NCBI GenBank assembly: GCA_945888535.1
Contig: CAMDAN010000075.1
Coordinates: 1-12,488, forward strand
DNA: 12,488 nt
Direction of reading: 5' to 3'
Origin: Bordetella parapertussis
Lineage (GTDB): Bacteria; Pseudomonadota; Gammaproteobacteria; Burkholderiales; Burkholderiaceae_C
The translations under genes were made by a program, and so were the position numbers. Under the pieces are notes generated by a model. The model made no database searches. It was not told the origin of the DNA and saw only the letters and a program-made list of their open reading frames with translations. Below, piece by piece: positions 5,847-12,488 of this stretch. Every line of letters starts with the position of its first letter. Within the stretch, counting starts at the first letter, position 1.

Positions 5847-6791
5847 ATGAAAAAAATCAAAGTTTTCGGCCTTGTGCTTTTCGTAGCCGTCCTATTTGCG
5901 ATTGGCGGCATTGCCTCTATTTGGGCCCCTGATCGATCGGCTGAAGATTTGTCACGGCGCTGGGCGCCACCGCCTTCTCAATTTGTATTGGTCGAAGGGA
6001 TGAAAGTTCACTTTCGAGACGAAGGGCTCCGTGATGACCCCATGCCACTTATCTTGTTGCACGGAACCTCGTCTAGTTTGCATACTTGGGATGGTTGGAC
6101 TCAAGCGTTAAAAGAAAAGCACAGAGTGATTCGCGTTGATTTGCCAGGTTTTGGATTGACTGGGCCAACCGCAGATGGCGACTACCGAATGCTGGTGTAT
6201 TCACGCTTTGTTGCATCTCTGATGGACGCTTTGCGGATACAACGTGCGGCGCTGGTGGGTAATTCATTGGGTGGCTACGTCGCTTGGAAGACTGCGGTGG
6301 ACTTTCCGGATCGGGTTGGCAAGTTGGTTCTGATCGACTCGGCTGGTTATTCCACAACGGCTACTTCGGTACCACTCGGATTCAAATTGGCACAGATCCC
6401 CATGCTTAGTGGGTTGATGGGCCATGTCTTACCACGCTCGGTTATTGAGTCGAGTTTGCGAAATGTTTACGCTGATCCGTCCAAGATTAATTCCGAATTG
6501 ATTGATCGCTACTACGAGCTTGCGCTTCGCGCGGGAAATCGACAGGCCTTGGCTGCGCGTTTTACACAAAACATACCTGGTGAGTTTGAGATACAAATCA
6601 AAGACATAAAGCAACCGACGTTGATTATCTGGGGAGGCCTAGACCGACTCATACCACCAGACAATGCGCAGCGGTTTCATAGCGACATTGCTAATAGTCG
6701 TTTAGTGATGTTCGATAAGCTAGGGCATGTAGGCCATGAAGAAGACCCGGCATTGACGGTTGCAGTAGCCTTGGACTTTCTCGGCCGTTAA
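5847..6791 (+). CDS. membrane-anchored alpha/beta-fold hydrolase
   Basis: Serine hydrolase of the alpha/beta superfamily, 314 residues, with an uncleaved-looking N-terminal hydrophobic anchor (about 6-26) that probably places the catalytic domain on the periplasmic side. Visible landmarks are oxyanion motif LLHGTSSS (70-77), DLPGFG (98-103), nucleophile elbow GNSLGG (138-143, Ser140), acid GGLDRLIPP (263-271, Asp266), and catalytic His in KLGHVGHEE (H294 most likely, H297 possible). A cap helix region spans about 170-245. Sequence style matches haloperoxidase/2-hydroxymuconate-semialdehyde hydrolase-type enzymes, but substrate cannot be assigned. It leads a + strand series with the next hydrolase 57 nt downstream. 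Confidence 0.88.
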   Translation: MKKIKVFGLVLFVAVLFAIGGIASIWAPDRSAEDLSRRWAPPPSQFVLVEGMKVHFRDEGLRDDPMPLILLHGTSSSLHTWDGWTQALKEKHRVIRVDLPGFGLTGPTADGDYRMLVYSRFVASLMDALRIQRAALVGNSLGGYVAWKTAVDFPDRVGKLVLIDSAGYSTTATSVPLGFKLAQIPMLSGLMGHVLPRSVIESSLRNVYADPSKINSELIDRYYELALRAGNRQALAARFTQNIPGEFEIQIKDIKQPTLIIWGGLDRLIPPDNAQRFHSDIANSRLVMFDKLGHVGHEEDPALTVAVALDFLGR

Positions 6792-6848
6792 TGTGAGTTA
6801 CAACCTTAATTGCGAAATTACATTCCTTTAATTTTTTGAATCAACTCT

Positions 6849-7778
6849 ATGAATCATAAAAAAATTCAAATGACCTTCACTCTTGTTTTGTTGTTATGGA
6901 TGACAACAGCAACGAGCCAAGTAATTACTTCTAGGGTTGAAATACCTGTAGTTGGAGCCAAGTGCAATCAGCGGGTCAAAGATGTGGATACGGTTTCGGG
7001 TGAGTTGCGAGTACCAGCCAAGCAAGCCGCACCGATGGCTGTGGTTGTGATTCTTCACAGTAATGCGGGCATTATTAGCGTGGGTGACTTTTACGCTAAA
7101 GCATTAAATGCTGTCGGTATAGCTACCTTAGAAGTAGATTCGTTCACGCCACGTGGAGTGAAAAATGGCAGCGATCGGAATGCACCTGTTCTTTGTGATC
7201 GTCTTCAAGACGCATGGGGAGCGTTGATATTTTTGTCAAAGGATGCTCGATTTGACGCAAAGCGCATTGGGGTAGTTGGATTTTCTAGCGGTGGCGCCTT
7301 GGCAATCATGGCAGGTATGGGTGTACGCCCATCTAAGGTGGCACCTAATAGTGGCGTGTTATCACCTGACTTAATTTACTCTGCTCACTTTGCAACGTAT
7401 CCAGGCTGCTCTAATATCATGGATGATCAACAGCGAATTCGATCATGGATTAACCCCGGACGCCCGCAAAACTGGGGCTCAACAAAAAAACGCATCCATA
7501 TTGTTTCAGGAACTAGCGATGACTACGATTTTGATCCGGTGGGGGATTGCCTTCGTATGGGAAAAGAATTTCCAGATATCGCCAATCAACTTTCGGTAAG
7601 AATGATTGAAGGCGCAACGCATGGTTTCGATTGGCCCAATCCGCCACCTCCAGCTTTTAGTCAGTTTGCAAAAGCGCAGACGGGAGGCGTTGTCACAATG
7701 CGTTACTCGCCTAAGGATGCAGTTGAAACTAGGCAAGAGATGGTTGAGTTTTTTTCGAATCAGTTGGTTCAAAAATAA
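6849..7778 (+). CDS. exported dienelactone hydrolase-like alpha/beta hydrolase
   Basis: Predicted secreted esterase or lactonase of the dienelactone hydrolase family, 309 residues. Residues 1-24 are a signal peptide (hydrophobic core LVLLLWM, likely cleavage after TATSQ). The fold is marked by VVVILHSNAG (65-74), nucleophile elbow GFSSGG (144-149, Ser146), an acidic loop SGTSDDYD (220-227) and HGF (258-260, His258). Classical dienelactone hydrolase has Cys as nucleophile; here it is Ser. Four cysteines (about 39, 116, 187, 234) in an exported protein could form disulfides. The ATG at 6849 has no recognisable Shine-Dalgarno, and the 57-nt gap after the previous hydrolase is AT-rich without a terminator, so co-transcription is likely. 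Base composition is more AT-rich than in the flanking operons, which may hint at separate origin. Confidence 0.85.
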   Translation: MNHKKIQMTFTLVLLLWMTTATSQVITSRVEIPVVGAKCNQRVKDVDTVSGELRVPAKQAAPMAVVVILHSNAGIISVGDFYAKALNAVGIATLEVDSFTPRGVKNGSDRNAPVLCDRLQDAWGALIFLSKDARFDAKRIGVVGFSSGGALAIMAGMGVRPSKVAPNSGVLSPDLIYSAHFATYPGCSNIMDDQQRIRSWINPGRPQNWGSTKKRIHIVSGTSDDYDFDPVGDCLRMGKEFPDIANQLSVRMIEGATHGFDWPNPPPPAFSQFAKAQTGGVVTMRYSPKDAVETRQEMVEFFSNQLVQK

Positions 7779-7868
7779 CGACAGATGCAAATGTGAAATC
7801 ATTCCATCGAACTTTCTTTTTTGTTCGGTGTTCAAATTGATAAATCATTCAGACCACTCGGAAAACCA

Positions 7869-8846
7869 ATGACCCCAACAGAAATTAAAACAGTGCGTCC
7901 CACACTGGTTCGTATTCAAGCGTCTCTGTTTGGCATCCCTCTTGGGCTGATGGGTTTGTCGGGCGCGTGGGGACGACTGGGTTTTGCCATTTGGGATGTG
8001 TCTGCGCCCATTGCAGACGGATTATTTTTTGTTGCTTTGGCTTTGCTGGCGCTTTTGATGTGCTTATGGATTGCTAAGTTTGCGTTGTATCCACACGCGG
8101 TTCAACAAGAGTGGTCTCATCCGGTTCAAGGCGCTTTGATGGCTTTGATTCCTGTTTCACTCATGCTGGCCTTGGCGTTGTTGAACATCCACTGGCCATC
8201 GCTTTCCGGGTGGCTTTTTCCATGGGCTATCGTTGTTCTGACTCTACAAGCGGTGATGGCTTGGCACGTAGTTGCTGATATTTCAATGGGGAAAACTCTC
8301 ACGGAATTTATTACGCCAGCTTTGTATTTGCCGATTGTTCCTGGCGGTTTTATAGGTGCGATCGCGCTGGAGTCTTTTGGCTTGCATGGTTGGGCAGCTT
8401 TGCTTTTTGGGATGGGCGTGGGCGCGTGGGCCTTGCTAGAAATTCGTATTCTCCACCGCCTTTTCTCTGGGCCTTTGCCGCTGGCATTGCGCCCCACCTT
8501 GGGATTGGAAATGGCGCCTGGAGCGGTTGGCGCTTTGTCTGCGGTAACGTTATGGCCTCACTTACCGCCTGACGCCATGATGGTGATTTTAGGAATCGCC
8601 AGCGGCCCTGTGTTAGCCGTTCTCACACGCTGGCGCTACTGGACAGAGACACCATTTAGCGCAGGGTCCTGGTCGTTTTCATTTCCAATTGCGGCTTTAG
8701 CGGGTGCTGCGGTGCATTCAGTGCACACCGGAGGATGGCCCGTAGAAGTGGCGCTGGTTGCAGTGGGTATTTCAACCGCGGTCACTTTGTTCTTGATCGT
8801 AAGAACAGCAAACCTACTTTTGACAGGCCGTTTGCTGGGGCCTTAA
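7869..8846 (+). CDS. TehA/SLAC1-family anion channel (tellurite resistance/dicarboxylate transporter family)
   Basis: Integral membrane protein of 325 residues with about ten hydrophobic helices, matching the TDT/SLAC1 fold. The opening segment SLFGIPLGLMGLSGAWG (19-35) and the later LYLPIVPGGFIGA stretch (about 156-168) are characteristic. TehA and SLAC1 form trimeric channels for monovalent anions such as chloride or nitrate; bacterial members are also linked to tellurite tolerance, and others carry malate or sulfite. The ATG at 7869 follows GGAAAA, while an earlier TTG at 7821 would add 16 polar residues and has no ribosome binding site. It is the last of the + strand series and converges on the MFS gene. 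The transported anion cannot be told from sequence. Confidence 0.85.
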   Translation: MTPTEIKTVRPTLVRIQASLFGIPLGLMGLSGAWGRLGFAIWDVSAPIADGLFFVALALLALLMCLWIAKFALYPHAVQQEWSHPVQGALMALIPVSLMLALALLNIHWPSLSGWLFPWAIVVLTLQAVMAWHVVADISMGKTLTEFITPALYLPIVPGGFIGAIALESFGLHGWAALLFGMGVGAWALLEIRILHRLFSGPLPLALRPTLGLEMAPGAVGALSAVTLWPHLPPDAMMVILGIASGPVLAVLTRWRYWTETPFSAGSWSFSFPIAALAGAAVHSVHTGGWPVEVALVAVGISTAVTLFLIVRTANLLLTGRLLGP

Positions 8847-8867
8847 GTCTTTAAAGGGCGTTGATTG

Positions 8868-8898
8868 GAATCTTGAGGTACGCCGTACCGTTAGATTC
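8868..8898. terminator. hairpin between convergent genes, probable bidirectional terminator
   Basis: GAATCT (8868-8873) pairs with AGATTC (8893-8898), and inside it GGTAC (8877-8881) pairs with GTACC (8885-8889) around a GCC loop. The two stems are separated by a 3x3 internal loop. The hairpin lies in the 70-nt gap between two converging genes. The + side continues into T-rich sequence but without an unbroken T tract, so efficiency is uncertain. Confidence 0.5.
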
Positions 8899-8916
8899 TT
8901 GATTTCAGTGATTTTG

Positions 8917-10161
8917 TTATCTTGGTTGTAAAGGGGTGTCGTTTTGACCGTACCACGCGAGCAAGCTGCCAGATAGCCACATGCTGATGGCGACAAACCA
9001 GAAGCTGTTGTCCAAGTTGCCGCTGAGCTGGGCGGTCAAACCAATGCCCAATGCGCCTACGGCATAGCCAAGGTCGCGCCAAAAACGGTAGATGCCAATG
9101 GCGGAAGCACGCCATGCTGATCCAGCCAAGTCTGCTACAGCTGCACTCAGGTTGGGGTAGAGCATGGCCATGCCCAATCCACTCAATGCAGCTGAAGCAG
9201 CCCATTCCATAGCGTTGCCGCTCAAGGGGAACAAGGCTACACCTCCACCGCAAAGCCACATGCCCATCCAATTGAGTTTGTGTCGGCCAATTACATCTGA
9301 AAAATAACCACTTGCCAATTGGGCCACGCCCCAGGTGATGCCATAACTGCTGAGCACCCAGCCGATGTCTGTGAGTGTCAAACCGCGTTGAACTAAGTAC
9401 AGGGGCCAAATCATCCAGACCAAGGCGTCGACAAATTTCTCTACCAAACCTGCCTGGGTAAGTGCCACCAACCGTCGATCGCCCCAACTCATGAGTGCGA
9501 AAATTTGTCCCGTAGTAGGAGTCAACCCATCGTGGACTGGCGAGTATGAGTTGTGCAGAAGATTCCATGGTTTGCTTTCAACTACCGCATATACCGTTAG
9601 CCATGTGCCCAGCAAAATAACTGCAGCACCAAACCAAAGCAGACCAGCGCGAGCGCCTAGCCATGTGGCTGCGTAAGCAGTGACGATACCGGCCAAAGCT
9701 ACACCAAGATATCCTGCGAATTCATTCAAACCAATGACCAAACCGCGCTGTTGGGGTTTGGTTAAGTCGAGCGCTGATGTTTGGGTCATGGACCAGGTTA
9801 GTCCTTGGTTGACCCCGAGCAACAATGTAGCCAACACGATCCAATTCCAACTGGTGCTGAAGTAAATCAGTAAAGGAATAGGCCATGCCACCAACCATCC
9901 TAGCAACAGCACTTTTTGACGGCCTTGTTGTTCGGCCAGTCTGCCAGCCATGAAATTCATGCCACCTTTGACCAGGCCAAAGGCCACCACAAAGGTGACC
10001 ATCAGTAAGAAGGAGCCGCGAGGCAGACCAAACTCAGTTTCGGCCAATGCTGGCAATACGTTGCGCATCAGCCCAACCGTCATGCCCACCAATAGCACTT
10101 GCAGGAGTTGTTGCGCCACTTGACTTCGGTTGTGGCGAAGGCCCAGTTGAATGTGGTCCAT
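8917..10161 (-). CDS. MFS transporter, 12 transmembrane helices
   Basis: Major facilitator superfamily permease of 414 residues, the usual size. It shows motif A between helices 2 and 3 (GRLAEQQGRQK, 73-83) and its echo in the second half (DVIGRHK). The two helix bundles are separated by a polar central stretch near residues 200-225. The start ATG is 7 nt after the stop of the SulP gene, with only a weak GAAGA ahead of it, so expression probably depends on the upstream gene. The operon context with sulfide:quinone oxidoreductase and SulP suggests movement of a sulfur compound or oxyanion, but MFS sequence alone does not give the substrate. An unrelated drug or metabolite exporter remains possible. 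Confidence 0.88.
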   Translation of the reverse strand: MDHIQLGLRHNRSQVAQQLLQVLLVGMTVGLMRNVLPALAETEFGLPRGSFLLMVTFVVAFGLVKGGMNFMAGRLAEQQGRQKVLLLGWLVAWPIPLLIYFSTSWNWIVLATLLLGVNQGLTWSMTQTSALDLTKPQQRGLVIGLNEFAGYLGVALAGIVTAYAATWLGARAGLLWFGAAVILLGTWLTVYAVVESKPWNLLHNSYSPVHDGLTPTTGQIFALMSWGDRRLVALTQAGLVEKFVDALVWMIWPLYLVQRGLTLTDIGWVLSSYGITWGVAQLASGYFSDVIGRHKLNWMGMWLCGGGVALFPLSGNAMEWAASAALSGLGMAMLYPNLSAAVADLAGSAWRASAIGIYRFWRDLGYAVGALGIGLTAQLSGNLDNSFWFVAISMWLSGSLLAWYGQNDTPLQPR

Positions 10162-10168
10162 GACGTCT

Positions 10169-11905
10169 TCAAGAAGTTTGAATGACTTCGGGGGTGAGTG
10201 CCTTTATAGCTTGGAAATTTGTTAAGAACACCTGACCGTGTAGATGCTCAAAGATCTCCGTGGTCTTGAGTTTGTCCATCACGGGGCCTTTGATTTCCGA
10301 GAAGTGCAGGGCGATGCCAGAGTCTTTTAAGCGGCTGGCAATGGCCTCCAAGCTCTCCAAAGCGCTGGCGTCAATGTCGTTCACAGCCGAGCACTGCAGC
10401 AACACATGCTCTAAGTCTGAGCGTGCTGCTACCTCGGCGTTGATGCGGTCTTCCACACCCCGGGCATTGGCAAAGAACATGCTGGCGTCCACCCGCAAGC
10501 AAACCAATTTGGGGCTAACCAAGACGTCGTGGCGCTCTACATTGCGAAAGTGCTCCGTGCCGGTCACCAAGCCCACGGTGGCAATATGGGGTCGGCTGGC
10601 CCTGAACACAAACAGCGCCAAGGACACCAGCACCCCCATGACCAAACCATGCTCGACGCCCACCACCAAAGTGGCCAACAACGTCGTGGCTACAGCGGTG
10701 AAGTCCAGTTTGGAGAAGCGCCAGGTAGATTTCAAAATGCTGAAGTCCACCAAAGAAAGCACGGCCACAACGATGGTGGCGGCTAAGGTGGCTTGTGGCA
10801 AGTAATACAGCGCAGGCGTTAAAAACAACGAGGCCAAGGTAATACCCACCGCCGTAAACACACCCGCTGCAGGGGTGACGGCTCCGGCGTCAAAATTGAC
10901 CACCGAGCGGGCAAATCCCCCAGTGACAGGGAAGCCGCCCGTGAAAGCTGCAGACAAATTGCTGGCGCCCAAGGCTACCAATTCTTGGTCGGGTTCAATG
11001 CGCTGGCGCCTTTTTGCGGCCAAAGTTTGACCGACCGACACCGACTCGACAAAGCCGACCACGCTGATGAGTAGCGCAGGCATCAAGAGTTCTTGCCAAA
11101 GCGCCAAGTCCCAAAGCGGCGCGGTGATGGGGGGAAAGCCTTGCGGCACCTTGCCTACGAGCTTCATTCCTTGGCCTTGCCAGTCCAGCGACCAAGCCAA
11201 GATGGTAGTCAAGGCAATCGCGACCACAGGGCCAGCCTTGGCCAGCACATCGGCCAGCGTGGGTTTCAAACCCGTAGAAATAAGTAATGGCTTTAAGCCC
11301 TTACGAACCCAGAATAAAAACGCTGTTGCCGCGATGCCGACCAGCAGGGTTAGTACATGGGCGTTCGAAGCTTGGTGCACCAAGGCCCACAGCAGGTCTA
11401 TAAAGTTGTGTCCCTCGGCTTTCACGCCCATGATGGTTTTTATTTGGCTCAGCGCAATCAGCAAACCTGATGCCGAGATGAAACCAGAAATAACCGGATG
11501 GCTTAAAAAATTTGCCAAGAAACCTAGGCGCAGCAAGCCCATTAAAAGCAACATGCCGCCAGACAAGAACGCCAAGGTAATCGCAACTTGCCAATAGGCG
11601 TGTGTGCCGGCCGCAGCGTGTTCGGCCACAGCAGCAGCAGTCATAAGGGACACAACGGCCACGGGCCCTACGGCCAACACCCGACTGCTGCCCAAGACCG
11701 CATAGAGCAACAAGGGTGCTACGCTGGCGTACAAACCCACCTCGGGTGGCAGCCCTGCCAGCATGGCATATGCCAAGCTCTGCGGGATCAGCATGATGGT
11801 GACGATCAGCGCCGCCACCGCGTCATTGGTGAAGGTTTCGTGGTTGTAGCGGCGTCCCCAATCCAGCAGAGGAACCGAGGGCAACCAGCGGGTCAATGCA
11901 GTCAT
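10169..11905 (-). CDS. SulP-family inorganic anion transporter with STAS domain
   Basis: SulP/SLC26 family membrane transporter, 578 residues. The sulfate-transporter signature is present as PQSLAYAMLAGLPPEVGLYA (41-60), followed by GSSRVLAVGPVAVVSL (72-87). The membrane core runs to about residue 445. The C-terminal cytoplasmic STAS domain covers about 467-567, with NDIDASALESL (509-519) matching the loop where STAS proteins carry a phosphorylatable Ser/Thr. Members move sulfate, bicarbonate, chloride or dicarboxylates. Beside sulfide:quinone oxidoreductase, sulfate or another sulfur oxyanion is plausible but inferred. Its ATG overlaps the upstream stop by one nucleotide (TAATG), which indicates translational coupling. 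No carbonic anhydrase or rhodanese fusion is present. Confidence 0.93.
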   Translation of the reverse strand: MTALTRWLPSVPLLDWGRRYNHETFTNDAVAALIVTIMLIPQSLAYAMLAGLPPEVGLYASVAPLLLYAVLGSSRVLAVGPVAVVSLMTAAAVAEHAAAGTHAYWQVAITLAFLSGGMLLLMGLLRLGFLANFLSHPVISGFISASGLLIALSQIKTIMGVKAEGHNFIDLLWALVHQASNAHVLTLLVGIAATAFLFWVRKGLKPLLISTGLKPTLADVLAKAGPVVAIALTTILAWSLDWQGQGMKLVGKVPQGFPPITAPLWDLALWQELLMPALLISVVGFVESVSVGQTLAAKRRQRIEPDQELVALGASNLSAAFTGGFPVTGGFARSVVNFDAGAVTPAAGVFTAVGITLASLFLTPALYYLPQATLAATIVVAVLSLVDFSILKSTWRFSKLDFTAVATTLLATLVVGVEHGLVMGVLVSLALFVFRASRPHIATVGLVTGTEHFRNVERHDVLVSPKLVCLRVDASMFFANARGVEDRINAEVAARSDLEHVLLQCSAVNDIDASALESLEAIASRLKDSGIALHFSEIKGPVMDKLKTTEIFEHLHGQVFLTNFQAIKALTPEVIQTS

Positions 11906-12488
11906 TAGCCCACCATTTCAGGTTCTGCCAACCATTCACGGCCTTTGAGCATGGCTTCCCAATAAAGGGGTGGTAGCAGGCGTTCTTTCAGGTACCAGGC
12001 CAAGGCCGACGGTTTGGTGCCATCAATGAGCCAAGTCGGGAAAGTGGGGGCCAGCTTGCCGCCATACGCAAACTCCGCCAAGACAATCTTGCCGCGCTCA
12101 ACCGTTAAGGGGCATGAGCCATAGCCGTCGTACTTGGCTTCGCCTTTCAACTGACCCATGGCCACCAAGACGTTGTTCGCCACCACAGGGGCTTGCTTGC
12201 GGGCAGCGGCAGCGGTTTTGGCGTTGGGTGTGTTGGTCGCATCGCCTAAACCAAACACATTGGCATAGGTTTTGTGACGCAAGCTGCCAGGGTCTACATC
12301 CACCCATCCCGCGGTGTCAGCCAAGGGACTGACACGCACAAAGTCGGGGGCTTTCTGTGGTGGAACCACGTGGATCATGTCGAAATCGCGCACTACTTTT
12401 TCTTTGCTGCCATCGGCAAGATTTTTCATGAAGGTGGCTTTGTGCGATGGGCCATCCACTGCCACCAAGGTTTCGCCAAAGTTCAGGC
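11905..12488 (-). CDS. sqr: sulfide:quinone oxidoreductase, C-terminal part (5' end outside window)
   Basis: FAD-dependent oxidoreductase that oxidises sulfide to polysulfide or persulfide and reduces membrane quinone. The open frame runs off the window; 193 residues of the C-terminal half are seen, beginning LNFGETLVAVDG. Visible marks are MIHVVPPQKAP, the FAD-contacting VFGLGDATNTPNAKTAAAA, the C-terminal redox-active cysteine in GYGSCPLTVERGK, and a final aromatic and basic amphipathic helix region (WYLKERLLPPLYWEAML) of the type that docks these enzymes to the membrane. The N-terminal FAD motif and the other catalytic cysteine lie outside the window. Flavocytochrome c sulfide dehydrogenase flavoprotein is a relative, but the membrane-docking tail favours the quinone enzyme. 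It heads the visible operon with SulP and MFS transporters. Confidence 0.85.
   Translation of the reverse strand, partial: LNFGETLVAVDGPSHKATFMKNLADGSKEKVVRDFDMIHVVPPQKAPDFVRVSPLADTAGWVDVDPGSLRHKTYANVFGLGDATNTPNAKTAAAARKQAPVVANNVLVAMGQLKGEAKYDGYGSCPLTVERGKIVLAEFAYGGKLAPTFPTWLIDGTKPSALAWYLKERLLPPLYWEAMLKGREWLAEPEMVG

Noticed and set aside
7809..7828. CGAAC/GTTCG inverted repeat with T-rich loop upstream of the TehA/SLAC1 gene
   Set aside because: The stem is only 5 bp and the T run lies in the loop, so it does not fit an intrinsic terminator.
8891..9568. 225-codon open frame overlapping the MFS gene in another frame
   Set aside because: It is a shadow frame rich in Arg, Trp and Cys without motifs, and the MFS reading is unambiguous.
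1..12488. Insertion sequences, CRISPR arrays, toxin-antitoxin or phage-defence genes
   Set aside because: No transposase-like protein, regularly spaced repeat or defence domain was seen on either strand. The only repeats of note are the tRNA-derived pair.

Overview
The window looks like chromosomal DNA of a Burkholderiales betaproteobacterium (Comamonadaceae-like). This rests on family resemblance of the proteins, moderate-to-high GC and Shine-Dalgarno use. It is a judgement from reading, not a database result. No transposase, integrase, rRNA or CRISPR array is present.

Region 1 (1-2241) is the accessory-looking part. It opens with the possible last codons of a truncated gene, then carries the 3' half only of a tRNA-Val(CAC) (about 137-181) followed by a good intrinsic terminator. 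A second, decayed copy of the same tRNA-half-plus-terminator block lies exactly 1847 bp downstream (1989-2078), in the same orientation. Between the copies sits one reverse-strand gene for an exported M20-family carboxypeptidase whose lid domain is unusually long and appears internally duplicated. A tRNA 3' half without its 5' half is typical of an integration scar, so the peptidase gene may be an att-bracketed cargo remnant.

Region 2 (2242-4345, + strand) has a membrane fatty acid hydroxylase/sterol desaturase followed by an exported PQQ-type sugar (aldose/sorbosone) dehydrogenase. It converges on region 3.

Region 3 (4358-8846) holds a reverse-strand pair, an atypical SDR oxidoreductase and a kappa-GST/2-hydroxychromene-2-carboxylate isomerase-like protein. 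Divergent to it are three + strand genes: a membrane-anchored alpha/beta hydrolase, an exported dienelactone-hydrolase-like protein and a TehA/SLAC1-type anion channel. Together they look like a small uncharacterised catabolic or detoxification locus.

Region 4 (8917-12488, reverse strand) is a tightly packed operon: sulfide:quinone oxidoreductase (5' end cut by the window), SulP anion transporter with STAS domain, and an MFS transporter. The first two genes overlap by 1 nt and the next two are 7 nt apart. This suggests sulfide oxidation coupled to oxyanion transport. It converges on region 3 across a perfect-stem hairpin at 8868-8898.

The most notable observations are the duplicated tRNA-Val half/terminator blocks bracketing the peptidase gene, the enlarged lid of that peptidase, and an SDR with Phe in place of the catalytic Tyr.
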